Below, one piece after another: positions 25,260 to 35,109 of a stretch of 64,000 nt of DNA (its first letter is position 1; every line of letters starts with the position of its first letter). The DNA comes from Hungatella hathewayi WAL-18680 (lineage in GTDB: Bacteria; Bacillota; Clostridia; Lachnospirales; Lachnospiraceae). Location: NCBI RefSeq assembly GCF_000235505.1, contig NZ_JH379027.1, positions 124,001-188,000 on the forward strand, read 5' to 3'. The notes under the pieces were generated by a model, which saw nothing but the letters and a program-made list of their open reading frames with translations, did not search any database and was not told the DNA's origin. A program made the translations under genes and the position numbers.

Positions 25260-27443
25260 ATGGCAATCAACTATCAGGAAAAAGAACGCACATTCACAAT
25301 CAATACGAACCGTACCAGTTATCAGATGAAGATAGACAGGTATGGGTTTCTGCTGCATTTATATTACGGAGCAAAGGTGAAGGGCAGTATGGAGTATCTG
25401 TTGACCTACGCGGACCGGGGCTTTTCAGGTAATCCCTATGATGCGGGAACGGACAGGACTTACTCGATGGATGCACTGCCCCAGGAATACCCGGTACAGG
25501 GGACGGGAGATTACCGCACCCCCTGTCTGGTGGTGGAAAATGCAGATGGCTCATATAGCTGTGACCTTCGCTATAAAAGTCATGAAATCAGCCGGGGAAA
25601 ATACGGTCTGCCAGGGCTTCCGGCTATGTATGCGGGAGAGGATGAAGCCGAGACGCTGGCTGTCACGTTAGAAGACCGGGCTTCCGGCCTGACGGTTACA
25701 TTGTTATATGGTGTATTTCCACAGCAGGACATCATTACCCGTGCGGTGAAAGTGGAACATCACGGCAATGCGGAAGTGACATTAAAGAAAGTGCAGAGCG
25801 CCTGTCTTGACTTCCTTCACGGTGATTATGACATGATTCAGTTTTATGGCCGTCATGCCATGGAGCGGAATTTTCAGCGGACGCCTGTGGCGCACGGTAC
25901 CCAGGTGATTGGAAGCCGCAGAGGGACGTCAAGCCATCAGTACAACCCGTTTTTGATCCTGGCGGAGCGGGGCGCTTCGGAGGATGCCGGAGGCTGTTAT
26001 GGCCTGTCTTTTGTATACAGTGGGGAGTTTAAGGCAGAGGTGGAGCAGGACCAGTACGAGCAGGTCCGGGTGACCATGGGGCTCCAGGATGAGCGGTTCA
26101 GCTACGGACTGAAGCCTGGAGATATCTTTTACGGGCCGGAAATCGTCCTAAGCTTCAGCGAGGATGGTCTTGGCAGTCTGTCACGGAATTATCACCATGG
26201 ATTCCGGAATCATCTGTGCCGTGGTAAATACAGGAATATTCCAAGACCGGTACTGCTCAACAACTGGGAAGCGACCTATTTTGATTTCACCGGAGAGAAG
26301 ATTCTGGAGATTGCAAAGCAGGCGTCGGAGCTGGGCGTGGAGATGCTGGTGCTGGACGACGGATGGTTTGGCAAACGTGACACGGATGATTCCGGTCTGG
26401 GAGACTGGGTGGTCAACGAGAAAAAACTTGGAAAACCCCTGGCAAAGCTGGTGGAGGAAGTAAATGAACTCGGCATGAAATTCGGTATCTGGGTGGAGCC
26501 GGAGATGGTGTCTGAAGACAGCGATCTTTACCGGGCCCATCCGGACTGGGCGCTGGCCATTCCCGGACGTCAGCCGGTGAGAAGCCGGAACCAGCTGGTT
26601 CTCGATTTCTCCAGGCCGGAGGTGGTAGATTACATCTTTGAGCAGCTTTGCATGGTACTTGACAAAACGAATATTGAATATTTAAAATGGGATATGAACA
26701 GGAGTATTTCTGATGTGTATTCGGCAATCTGGCAGGACCAGGGAGAAGTGCGCTACCGGTATGTGCTGGGGTTGTACGATTTCCTGGAACGTCTGGTGAC
26801 GCGGTATCCCGATATGCTGATAGAGGGGTGCAGTGGCGGGGGCGGCCGGTTTGACGCCGGGATGCTTTATTACACACCCCAGATATGGTGCAGCGACAAT
26901 ACGGACGCCATTGACCGGCTGAGGATTCAGTATGGGACCTCCTTCGGATATCCGGTGTCGGCGGTGGGTTCCCATGTGTCGGCAGTGCCGAATCATCAGA
27001 CCGGCCGGTACACGCCCATGAAGACAAGAGGCGTGGTGGCCATGGCGGGCAGTTTTGGCTATGAGCTGGATTTGAATAAGATTACGGAGGAAGAGAAAAC
27101 CTGCGTCCGGGAGCAGATTCAGGAGTATCATAAGTACTGGAATCTGATTCACAACGGGGAGTATTACCGCCTGACCAGTCCCTTTGAGGATGAGGTGGCA
27201 GCCTGGCTGTTTGTGGCGGAGAATCAGGATGAGGCGCTGTTAAATATGGTGAAGCTGGAGGCCCACGGCAATCCGGTGACCAGCTATGTCAGGCTGAAAG
27301 GTCTTGATAAAAAGGCCATGTACCGAGATGAGGAGACGGGCCGGATTTATCCGGGAGCAGGGCTTATCTGTGGAGGAATTCCGGTGCCGGCTTCCGAGGG
27401 AGAATACCAGGCATGGCAGATGCACCTGGTGAAAATCCGGTAG
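25260..27443 (+). CDS. Alpha-galactosidase, GH36
   Basis: The 727-residue enzyme releases alpha-linked galactose from melibiose, raffinose or similar sugars in the cytoplasm (no signal peptide). It has the N-terminal beta-sandwich, the barrel with LVLDDGWFG and GIWVEPEMVS, the nucleophile Asp478 in KWDMNRS, and the acid/base Asp546 in WCSDNTD. The spacing agrees with bacterial GH36 enzymes of about 730 residues. AAGGAG precedes the ATG. It follows the transporter genes and precedes a GH13 enzyme. Confidence 0.95.
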   Translation: MAINYQEKERTFTINTNRTSYQMKIDRYGFLLHLYYGAKVKGSMEYLLTYADRGFSGNPYDAGTDRTYSMDALPQEYPVQGTGDYRTPCLVVENADGSYSCDLRYKSHEISRGKYGLPGLPAMYAGEDEAETLAVTLEDRASGLTVTLLYGVFPQQDIITRAVKVEHHGNAEVTLKKVQSACLDFLHGDYDMIQFYGRHAMERNFQRTPVAHGTQVIGSRRGTSSHQYNPFLILAERGASEDAGGCYGLSFVYSGEFKAEVEQDQYEQVRVTMGLQDERFSYGLKPGDIFYGPEIVLSFSEDGLGSLSRNYHHGFRNHLCRGKYRNIPRPVLLNNWEATYFDFTGEKILEIAKQASELGVEMLVLDDGWFGKRDTDDSGLGDWVVNEKKLGKPLAKLVEEVNELGMKFGIWVEPEMVSEDSDLYRAHPDWALAIPGRQPVRSRNQLVLDFSRPEVVDYIFEQLCMVLDKTNIEYLKWDMNRSISDVYSAIWQDQGEVRYRYVLGLYDFLERLVTRYPDMLIEGCSGGGGRFDAGMLYYTPQIWCSDNTDAIDRLRIQYGTSFGYPVSAVGSHVSAVPNHQTGRYTPMKTRGVVAMAGSFGYELDLNKITEEEKTCVREQIQEYHKYWNLIHNGEYYRLTSPFEDEVAAWLFVAENQDEALLNMVKLEAHGNPVTSYVRLKGLDKKAMYRDEETGRIYPGAGLICGGIPVPASEGEYQAWQMHLVKIR

Positions 27444-27490
27444 CAGAGCGGACCGGAGGTTGCAGGATATGGAAGGTATGGGGAGAAGCG

Positions 27491-29338
27491 ATGACAAAGA
27501 ATGAGCAGTTATGGAAATGCCGTCTGGAGCGGCATCTGGATGAACTGAAATGGCTTTACATGGAATTGTACGATAACCAGCAGATGTTTGATGAGCTCTG
27601 TGCCCAGATGAAACAGTTTTACCAGGAGCGGAAACCGTCTCTCAAGCGTCTGGATGGGGATAGAGAGCAGAATCCCGGGTGGTACCGTGACACGGGAATT
27701 CTGGGCATGATGATGTACACGGAGCAATTTGCCGGTAATTTGAAGGGGGTACAGAAGCATCTTGATTATCTGAAACGGTGCAATGTTAACTATCTTCACC
27801 TGATGCCGCTTCTGGAGTCACCTGCCGGGCGTTCCGATGGCGGGTATGCGGTATCGGATTTCCGGAGTGTCCAGCCGGAACTTGGAACCATGGAGGACTT
27901 AGAAAAGCTGGCGGCAGAGTGCCATCGCCAGGGAATCAGCCTCTGTCTTGATTTTGTGATGAACCACACATCGGAGGACCATGAGTGGGCGAAGCGGGCG
28001 AGAAACGGCGAGCAGGAGTACCGGGACAGATATTTCTTCTATGATGATTACACGGTGCCTGTCATGTATGAAAAGACGGTACCACAGGTATTTCCAACCA
28101 CGGCGCCTGGGAATTTCACCTGGCTGCAGGATGCCGGTAAATTTGTGATGACCACGTTTTACCCCTACCAGTGGGATTTGAATTATCACAATCCGGCGGT
28201 GTTTAACGAGATGATGTACAACTTCCTGTATCTGGCCAATCGGGGTATCGATGTGATTCGGATTGACGCGGTGCCATATATCTGGAAAGAACTGGGGACG
28301 GACTGCCGGAATCTTCCGAAGGTCCACACCATCGTGCGCATGATGCGGATGATTAGTGAGATTGTGTGTCCTGGTATTGTCCTGTTGGGCGAGGTGGTGA
28401 TGGAGCCGGAGAAGGTGGCGCCCTATTTTGGTACGGTGGAAAAACCGGAATGTCATATGCTTTACAATGTGACGACCATGGCCACGATCTGGAATTCGGT
28501 GGCGACCCGGGATGTGCGGCTTTTGAAACGGCAGATGGAGATTATCAGCGGTCTGCCGGACAGCTATACCTACTTAAATTATCTCCGCTGCCATGATGAC
28601 ATTGGCTGGGGACTTGATTATCCGCTGCTGGCTCAGTGGGGGATGAAACAGGTGCCTCACAAGAAATTCCTGAATGACTTTTTCACAGGGAAACTGCCGG
28701 ACAGCTTTAGCAGAGGAGAACTTTATAACGAGGACCTGGTGACAGGAGACGCCCGCTTGTGTGGAACGACAGCCTCACTGTGCGGCATTGAGAAAGCTGG
28801 TTTTGAGAACAACCAGGAAGGGATGCAGCGGGCCATTCGTCTGGATATGATGCTGCATGCATTCTTACTGTTTCTGTCAGGGATTCCCATGCTTTACAGC
28901 GGGGATGAAATTGGCCAGGTCAATGATTACAGCTACAAACAGGATGCGGTGAAAGCGCCGGATTCCCGGTTCCTGCACCGTGGGAAATTCCACTGGGAGC
29001 TGGTGGGAGAAATTGATAACCCAGGGACCGTGCAGGCGGAACTGTTTGAGAAATTAAACTGCCTGGAGTCTGTGAGGCGGAAGGAGCCATTGTTTCATGC
29101 ATCGGTTCCCTTCCATCCGGCAGATACCTGGGACGACTCCCTGCTCTGTTTGGTGCGAAGAGATGGGGATGATAAACTGATAGGTCTGTTTAACTTCAGT
29201 GAGTTTGAAAAACAGGTGGATTTTTTAGAGAATGCGGGTGGGGTTCAGGATATTGTGGAAGGAACCGCCGTAAATGGACATGTGATACTGGAAGCCTTTG
29301 GTTTCCGATGGTTAAAAACAGGAGTCTGCTGCGAGTGA
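27491..29338 (+). CDS. GH13 enzyme, amylosucrase/sucrose-hydrolase-like
   Basis: The 615-residue protein has a helical N-terminal domain and an alpha-amylase barrel. The nucleophile is Asp259 in VIRIDAVPY, the acid/base Glu301 in LLGEVVM, and the third acid Asp369 in RCHDDIGWG. The layout (N-terminal helices, DGGYAVSDFR, RCHDDIGW) resembles amylosucrase-type GH13 enzymes. After GH36 removes galactose from raffinose-type sugars, sucrose remains; this enzyme could split or transfer it. The ATG at 27491 follows GGGGAG; the upstream in-frame start overlaps GH36. No signal peptide, so cytoplasmic. Confidence 0.85.
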   Translation: MTKNEQLWKCRLERHLDELKWLYMELYDNQQMFDELCAQMKQFYQERKPSLKRLDGDREQNPGWYRDTGILGMMMYTEQFAGNLKGVQKHLDYLKRCNVNYLHLMPLLESPAGRSDGGYAVSDFRSVQPELGTMEDLEKLAAECHRQGISLCLDFVMNHTSEDHEWAKRARNGEQEYRDRYFFYDDYTVPVMYEKTVPQVFPTTAPGNFTWLQDAGKFVMTTFYPYQWDLNYHNPAVFNEMMYNFLYLANRGIDVIRIDAVPYIWKELGTDCRNLPKVHTIVRMMRMISEIVCPGIVLLGEVVMEPEKVAPYFGTVEKPECHMLYNVTTMATIWNSVATRDVRLLKRQMEIISGLPDSYTYLNYLRCHDDIGWGLDYPLLAQWGMKQVPHKKFLNDFFTGKLPDSFSRGELYNEDLVTGDARLCGTTASLCGIEKAGFENNQEGMQRAIRLDMMLHAFLLFLSGIPMLYSGDEIGQVNDYSYKQDAVKAPDSRFLHRGKFHWELVGEIDNPGTVQAELFEKLNCLESVRRKEPLFHASVPFHPADTWDDSLLCLVRRDGDDKLIGLFNFSEFEKQVDFLENAGGVQDIVEGTAVNGHVILEAFGFRWLKTGVCCE

Positions 29339-29356
29339 TGCAGCAGGCTCCTGTTT
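29314..29356. terminator. Strong bidirectional terminator
   Basis: An 18-base arm beginning AAAACAGGAG pairs with an arm ending CTCCTGTTTT, with one G-U pair, around a short loop. It serves the alpha-galactoside operon and the convergent GGDEF gene. Confidence 0.92.
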
Positions 29357-31819
29357 TCAGGATTCAATCTTAAAGTTATTCTTGCCATTGTTTTTCACTG
29401 TGTAGAGGCTTTCATCAGCTCTCTGATACAAAGTAGTAAAATCATCCTCATTCCGCCTTATGGCGATACCGATGCTGATGGTGGAGAGAGGAACCTTGGC
29501 CTCTGCCATCCGCGCATCCAGGTGTTTGAAGAACTCCCGGCATTTCTCCTCCATCCAGGATTCTCCCTGATAGGAGATGCAGGCGATAAATTCATCACCG
29601 CCCAGCCGGCCCACGATTCCGTGGCGGCTAAAGACCTCTTTCAATGCGGCGGCCGTCTGGATTAATACTTGGTCTCCGGTGTAATGGCCATAGTTGTCAT
29701 TGATACTCTTAAAATCATCCAAATCGGTAATTAACAGCGCCAGAGATTCTTTCTTGTCCTCCAGCATTTCCGTTATCTTCCGCTTCATGGTGATGTTGTT
29801 GTAAATATCCGTCAGCCCGTCTATCCGGCTCTTTTCCACAAGCCGTTCTTTTTCCAGCTTTTCTGCATGGATGTTCTGCATGCGTCCGATGGCGGAGACT
29901 GCTTTTTTGCCGTCCATAACAATTTTTATCACAATGCGGAACCATTCCGGTTCTGCTCCGGGGAACTTCAACTGCAGTTCCATATCCAGGTCTTTTTTCT
30001 GCTCCAACAGCGCCATAAGAGCCGGCAGAGAGACATCTGAATCAGTATTCTGGTGATACTGGGAGTAATGTTCGATGTACCCGCTGGTCTCAAAAATCCG
30101 GATACCTTCCTGCGAAAGCTCCAGGCAGTCCTTTTCATAATCATAGGTAAAGGTCACTTCTTTTAAGATGTCCGACAGGTACCGATAACGGGTGTTTTCC
30201 AGTTCCAGCTGTTTCTTCATCTTCAGCTGGCTGCGGTAATGGCTGGACAGCAGAAGGATGAGGCAGATGGCGATGAAAAGCACGCCCCCAATAAAGGTCA
30301 TGGGATTGTCTTTCACAAAGGTCTGGAAGGTTACTTCCAGGTTTTGCTGGGCGTTGTTGTAAATATAATATTCCAGCTCGTTGGCGTCCACCGTGTTGAT
30401 TCCCTTGTTGAGGATGGCGGATAACAATTTATTATCCTTGCTCAGTATTCCAAGGCAGTATTTAATGCTGTTTTCCGTGGGCAGTGGATAAATAATGGTG
30501 TGGCTGTGCCTGTTTTTCCTCTGATAAAAGGAAGCTGCATAGCTGTTGACATAGGTGTAATCACATTCACCCTGCTCTACCGCATTGAGACTTTCTTCTA
30601 TGGAATCATAATATGAGACATATTCTGATTTCTCATAGTTCTTTTTCTCGCCTTTATAGACGGCAAGCCGCCGGCTGCTTAAGTCGGAAGCGCTGACGCC
30701 ATCCCGTGTGACAAGTACCACCTCTGTCTCCAGATAAGGAATGCTTAAGAGGACATCCTCCTGCAAAGCCGTATTATAATCGTAGGGAACGGAAAGGACC
30801 AAATCCGCTTCATTTCGCAGCACACCGCCCTCGAATTCTGCATAGGTGTCCGAATAAATATATTCCAGATTCCATCCTGCCTTATCGGCGATGCCGTTTA
30901 ATAAATCTTTGGCAACACCACGGACTTCCCCGTTTTCATCATAGTACTGAAGAGGGCCGAAGCCGTCATGAACCAGAACTTTCAGAGTCGGGTTCTCCTG
31001 GATATAGGCCTTCTCCTGGCTGTTTAAGATGAGCTGGCTGCTGGTTCTGGAGAAATATTTGTTGTATAAGTTGGCCTGAAGCATGGGGTTGATTTCACTT
31101 ATGTAGGTGATGGCCTGGTTTAACTCGCTGATAATCTCCGTTTTTCCTTTTGTGACGGCGAAGAAAAAAGGGCTTGGAGAGTATTTGGCAATGGGCCGGA
31201 ATTCATTTCCCAGGGATAAATCCTTATCAATCAGCGCGTCAGCTTCCCCGGATAACACCTTCTCATAGAGTTCGTCCCCATCCTCGCACCAGACGATTTC
31301 ATAATCGATGCCATTTAATTTCGTATATTGAAAAAACTTTTCATTGCTATTCTTTGCCTGTTTTAACAGGGCGACACGAAGACCTTTGTAATCAGAGAGA
31401 TTATATTCATCGATGCGGTCTTCATCGTTGCGCACCGCAATCACATAGTAGGCGTTACCATAATTTTCACTGGGAAAATCATAAATCTCAGCAAGCTGCT
31501 CACTGTATCCGATGGTTCCCAGTATATCAAGTTCCCCATTCTCCAGCATGGATAACATCTCAGTCAGCTGTTCGTCGAGAGTGCCTTCCAGCTCCACAAA
31601 TTCATAAGTCCAGCCCGTGTACTGCGCGACCTCTAACAAATAATCGTAGGTGTAGCCGGAGTAGTCCCCATTTTCATTGCGCATGGTTAACCCCTCCTGT
31701 GCTGGGAATCCCACGCGAATCGGCTGCTGCTCCTGGGCAAAGGCGGCGGATGTATGAAGGAGGAGCATACATGATATGACTGCTAATATGGCGATATACT
31801 GTTTTATTCTCTGTTTCAT
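29357..31819 (-). CDS. Diguanylate cyclase receptor with two periplasmic binding domains
   Basis: The 820-residue protein has a signal peptide (ends near AAFAQE), two tandem SBP_bac_3-type amino-acid/solute-binding domains (about 30-265 and 270-490) outside the cell, a membrane helix (TFIGGVLFIAICLILLL, near 515), a linker resembling a PAS domain, and a GGDEF domain with GGDEF at 740-744. The product-inhibition RxxD site is absent at the expected place. It should make cyclic-di-GMP in response to a solute. GGAG precedes the ATG. Confidence 0.9.
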   Translation of the reverse strand: MKQRIKQYIAILAVISCMLLLHTSAAFAQEQQPIRVGFPAQEGLTMRNENGDYSGYTYDYLLEVAQYTGWTYEFVELEGTLDEQLTEMLSMLENGELDILGTIGYSEQLAEIYDFPSENYGNAYYVIAVRNDEDRIDEYNLSDYKGLRVALLKQAKNSNEKFFQYTKLNGIDYEIVWCEDGDELYEKVLSGEADALIDKDLSLGNEFRPIAKYSPSPFFFAVTKGKTEIISELNQAITYISEINPMLQANLYNKYFSRTSSQLILNSQEKAYIQENPTLKVLVHDGFGPLQYYDENGEVRGVAKDLLNGIADKAGWNLEYIYSDTYAEFEGGVLRNEADLVLSVPYDYNTALQEDVLLSIPYLETEVVLVTRDGVSASDLSSRRLAVYKGEKKNYEKSEYVSYYDSIEESLNAVEQGECDYTYVNSYAASFYQRKNRHSHTIIYPLPTENSIKYCLGILSKDNKLLSAILNKGINTVDANELEYYIYNNAQQNLEVTFQTFVKDNPMTFIGGVLFIAICLILLLSSHYRSQLKMKKQLELENTRYRYLSDILKEVTFTYDYEKDCLELSQEGIRIFETSGYIEHYSQYHQNTDSDVSLPALMALLEQKKDLDMELQLKFPGAEPEWFRIVIKIVMDGKKAVSAIGRMQNIHAEKLEKERLVEKSRIDGLTDIYNNITMKRKITEMLEDKKESLALLITDLDDFKSINDNYGHYTGDQVLIQTAAALKEVFSRHGIVGRLGGDEFIACISYQGESWMEEKCREFFKHLDARMAEAKVPLSTISIGIAIRRNEDDFTTLYQRADESLYTVKNNGKNNFKIES

Positions 31820-32025
31820 ATCCGGCTCCTTTTTATAGTTCTCATTATATATTATGATATTATACCATAAACCTCATAATGAAATATATAGTAATAATTC
31901 TTTTTCTTAAAAATAACCAGTAATTACCAGTGCCCAAACGGTTGATATTTCCCGCACTTTTTAGTATCTTTATAAGTGCTGACATAATGACTAGATGAAC
32001 GACTAGATGAAAGGAGACTGTATTA

Positions 32026-32217
32026 ATGGGAAAACGTGTACCGTGTACTCCATTTGGGAAAAAAGTAAAGATTGAGATGGTAAACCAGGGAATGGCCCAG
32101 TGCGAACTGGCCAAGAGATTGAATCTGGCGAACTCTACGATCAGTGATATACTTTATGGTAGAAACCAGTGTGAGAGAACCAAAAGACGGATTGAGGAAG
32201 AGCTGGGCCTCGATTAA
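32026..32217 (+). CDS. Small XRE-family DNA-binding protein
   Basis: The 63-residue protein is a single Cro/cI helix-turn-helix (VNQGMAQCELAKRLNLANST, then ISDILYGRNQC). AAGGAG precedes the ATG. It stands alone, divergent from the GGDEF receptor gene across about 200 bases, and could regulate either itself or that gene. Confidence 0.75.
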   Translation: MGKRVPCTPFGKKVKIEMVNQGMAQCELAKRLNLANSTISDILYGRNQCERTKRRIEEELGLD

Positions 32218-32228
32218 TATAGGAAGAG

Positions 32229-32268
32229 AGCATTGTCCAAAAAGGTGATTTGGGCAGTGCTTTTTTTG
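32229..32268 (+). terminator. Terminator of the small XRE gene
   Basis: AGCATTGTCC (32229-32238) pairs with GGGCAGTGCT (32252-32261) with two G-U pairs, followed by seven Ts. Confidence 0.8.
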
Positions 32269-32360
32269 TTTTCAAACTCTGTTAAACATTAAGAAAAATG
32301 TGTTTGCATAAATGCACAAAAAAAAGTATTATTTAAATAGAATCTTGTTAAGAATATGTA

Positions 32361-32389
32361 TTGATATTTTTTTAACGAACTGTTAAAAT
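32361..32389 (+). promoter_or_regulatory. adhE promoter overlapped by a Rex-like operator
   Basis: TTGATA (32361-32366) and TAAAAT (32384-32389) are 17 bases apart. Between and over the -10 lies the dyad TTTAAC-GAACT-GTTAAA (32371-32387), similar to the TTGTTAA-type sites of the redox repressor Rex, a known adhE regulator in Clostridia. Confidence 0.65.
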
Positions 32390-32469
32390 ACAATTGTTAA
32401 ATAAATATCAATCTTTTAGATATCAATGTTACAAGGCACAATATCAAAATTCTTTCAGGAGGTTCCGTT

Positions 32470-35082
32470 ATGGCAAAGAACACAGAAACAACTGTACCAG
32501 AAATCATTGACAGCGTGGAAGCATTACAGGCCAAGATGAAAGCGATGCGCAAGGCACAGGAGGTGTTTGCTACCTACACACAGGAGCAGGTAGACAAAAT
32601 CTTCTATGAGGCGGCCAAGGCAGCCAACCAGCAGCGTATCCCACTGGCTAAAATGGCAGTAGAAGAGACCGGCATGGGCGTGGTAGAAGACAAGGTAATC
32701 AAGAACAACTACGCGGCAGAGTACATATACAACGCTTACAGGTACACGAAGACCTGTGGGGTCATTGAGGAAGACAAGGCGTACGGAACGAAGAAAATTG
32801 CTGAGCCAATCGGTCTGATTGCGGCGGTAATTCCGACCACCAACCCGACCTCAACCGCTATTTTCAAAACCCTGATTGCACTGAAGACAAGAAATGCCAT
32901 CATCATTTCCCCACATCCCCGTGCAAAGAACTGTACTATCGCGGCGGCGAAGATTGTGCTGGATGCGGCGGTGAAGGCAGGCGCACCGGAGGGAATCATC
33001 AGCTGGATTGATGTGCCGAGTCTGGAGCTTACCAACGAGGTTATGAGAAACTCCGACACCATTCTGGCAACAGGCGGCCCAGGTATGGTGAATGCGGCTT
33101 ACTCTTCCGGAAAACCGGCCTTAGGCGTTGGCGCCGGTAACACACCGGTTATCATCGATGAGACGGCTGACATCAAGATGGCAGTCAGCTCCATTATCCA
33201 TTCTAAGACCTTTGACAATGGTATGATTTGTGCTTCCGAGCAGTCCGTGACGGTGATGGAGCCAATCTACAAAGAGGTAAAGAAAGAATTTGAGGTTCGC
33301 GGCTGCTATTTCTTAAAGAAAGATGAGATTGAGAAAGTTCGCAAGACCATCTTAATCAACGGCGCGTTAAATGCAAAAATTGTTGGACAGTCGGCTTATA
33401 AGATTGCGAAGCTGGCTGGCGTGGAAGTACCGGAGGATACCAAGATCATTATTGGTGAGGTAGAATCTGTCGATATTTCGGAAGAATTTGCACATGAGAA
33501 GCTGTCTCCGGTTCTGGCTATGTACAAAGCCAAGACCTTCGATGAGGCGCTTGCAAAGGCAGAGAGACTGGTTGCAGACGGCGGCTACGGCCACACCGCT
33601 TCCCTCTATATCGATGAAAGAGAGAGCGAGAAGATGGCAAAGCATGCGGCTGCCATGAAGACCTGCCGTATCGTTATCAACACTCCTTCCTCCCACGGTG
33701 GAATCGGTGATTTATACAACTTTAAAATGACTCCTTCCCTGACGCTTGGCTGTGGTTCCTGGGGCGGCAACTCCGTATCGGAGAACGTAGGCGTGAAACA
33801 TCTGTTGAACATCAAGACGGTTGCTGAGAGGAGAGAGAATATGCTTTGGTTCAGAGCGCCTGAGAAGGTTTACTTTAAGAAAGGCTGTATGCCGGTTGCA
33901 CTTAGTGAGTTAAAGGATGTATTGGGCAAGAAGAGAGCATTTATCGTAACAGACTCCTTCTTATACATGAATGGTTATACCAAGCCGATTACCGATAAAT
34001 TAAATGAGATGGGAATTGTATATCAGTGCTTCTCCGATGTACAGCCAGACCCGACACTGGCCAATGCCCAGGCAGGCGCCAAAGCCATGGCAGCATTCCA
34101 GCCGGATGTAATCATCGCGCTGGGCGGCGGTTCCGCTATGGATGCCGGCAAGATTATGTGGGTAATGTATGAGCATCCGGAAGTAGATTTCCAGGATATG
34201 GCCATGCGCTTTATCGATATCAGAAAACGTGTATACACCTTCCCGAAAATGGGCGAGAAAGCTTATTTCGTAGCGATCCCGACTTCCTCCGGTACCGGTT
34301 CTGAGGTGACTTCCTTCGCGGTTATCACTGATCAGGAGACTGGTGTGAAATATCCGCTGGCTGACTACGAGCTGATGCCGAACATGTCCATCGTGGATGT
34401 TGACAATATGATGAGCCAGCCAAAGGGTCTGACAAGTGCGTCAGGAGTCGATGTATTGACCCATGCACTGGAGGCTTACGCATCTGTTATGGCTTCCGAC
34501 TATACGGATGGTCTGGCATTGAAGGCTATGAAGAATGTATTTGAATATCTGCCGAGAGCTTATGAGGATGGAACTGATGTGGAGGCGAGAAGCAAGATGG
34601 CGGATGCTTCCTGCATGGCAGGTATGGCATTTAACAACGCCTTCCTGGGTGTATGCCACTCCATGGCACATAAGCTGGGCGCCTTCCACCACATTCCTCA
34701 CGGTGTTGCTAATGCCCTGTTAATCTCCCTGGTTGTGGATTACAATGCGGCGGAGTGCCCGAGAAAGATGGGTACCTTCTCCCAGTACCAGTATCCTCAC
34801 ACCATGGCAAGATATGCCGAGTGCGCGCGCTTCGTGGGTATTCAGGCAAAGGATGATGCCGAGGCCGTGAAGAAGCTGATTGACAAGATTGAAGAGCTGA
34901 AAGCCGCTGTGGGAATCAAGAAGACGATTGCGGAATACGGCGTAGATGAGAAATATTTCTTAGAGACTCTGGACGCTATGGTTGAGCAGGCATTTGATGA
35001 CCAGTGTACAGGAGCAAACCCGAGATATCCGTTGATGAGCGAGTTGAAGGATATGTACTTAAGAGCTTACTATGGCAAATAA
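32470..35082 (+). CDS. adhE: Bifunctional acetaldehyde-CoA/alcohol dehydrogenase
   Basis: The 870-residue enzyme converts acetyl-CoA to acetaldehyde and then ethanol, using two NADH, in fermentation. The N-terminal aldehyde dehydrogenase half (1-440) carries the catalytic Cys in NGMICASEQS near residue 254. The C-terminal iron alcohol dehydrogenase half carries the GGGSAMDAGK nucleotide loop and the iron-binding His cluster in GVCHSMAHKLGAFHHIPHG. Length fits the family. AGGAGG precedes the ATG. A Rex-like site over the promoter suggests control by NADH/NAD ratio. Such enzymes form spirosome filaments. Confidence 0.97.
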   Translation: MAKNTETTVPEIIDSVEALQAKMKAMRKAQEVFATYTQEQVDKIFYEAAKAANQQRIPLAKMAVEETGMGVVEDKVIKNNYAAEYIYNAYRYTKTCGVIEEDKAYGTKKIAEPIGLIAAVIPTTNPTSTAIFKTLIALKTRNAIIISPHPRAKNCTIAAAKIVLDAAVKAGAPEGIISWIDVPSLELTNEVMRNSDTILATGGPGMVNAAYSSGKPALGVGAGNTPVIIDETADIKMAVSSIIHSKTFDNGMICASEQSVTVMEPIYKEVKKEFEVRGCYFLKKDEIEKVRKTILINGALNAKIVGQSAYKIAKLAGVEVPEDTKIIIGEVESVDISEEFAHEKLSPVLAMYKAKTFDEALAKAERLVADGGYGHTASLYIDERESEKMAKHAAAMKTCRIVINTPSSHGGIGDLYNFKMTPSLTLGCGSWGGNSVSENVGVKHLLNIKTVAERRENMLWFRAPEKVYFKKGCMPVALSELKDVLGKKRAFIVTDSFLYMNGYTKPITDKLNEMGIVYQCFSDVQPDPTLANAQAGAKAMAAFQPDVIIALGGGSAMDAGKIMWVMYEHPEVDFQDMAMRFIDIRKRVYTFPKMGEKAYFVAIPTSSGTGSEVTSFAVITDQETGVKYPLADYELMPNMSIVDVDNMMSQPKGLTSASGVDVLTHALEAYASVMASDYTDGLALKAMKNVFEYLPRAYEDGTDVEARSKMADASCMAGMAFNNAFLGVCHSMAHKLGAFHHIPHGVANALLISLVVDYNAAECPRKMGTFSQYQYPHTMARYAECARFVGIQAKDDAEAVKKLIDKIEELKAAVGIKKTIAEYGVDEKYFLETLDAMVEQAFDDQCTGANPRYPLMSELKDMYLRAYYGK

Positions 35083-35109
35083 ATATAAGAGTGGAAGGGA
35101 GATAGCGAT

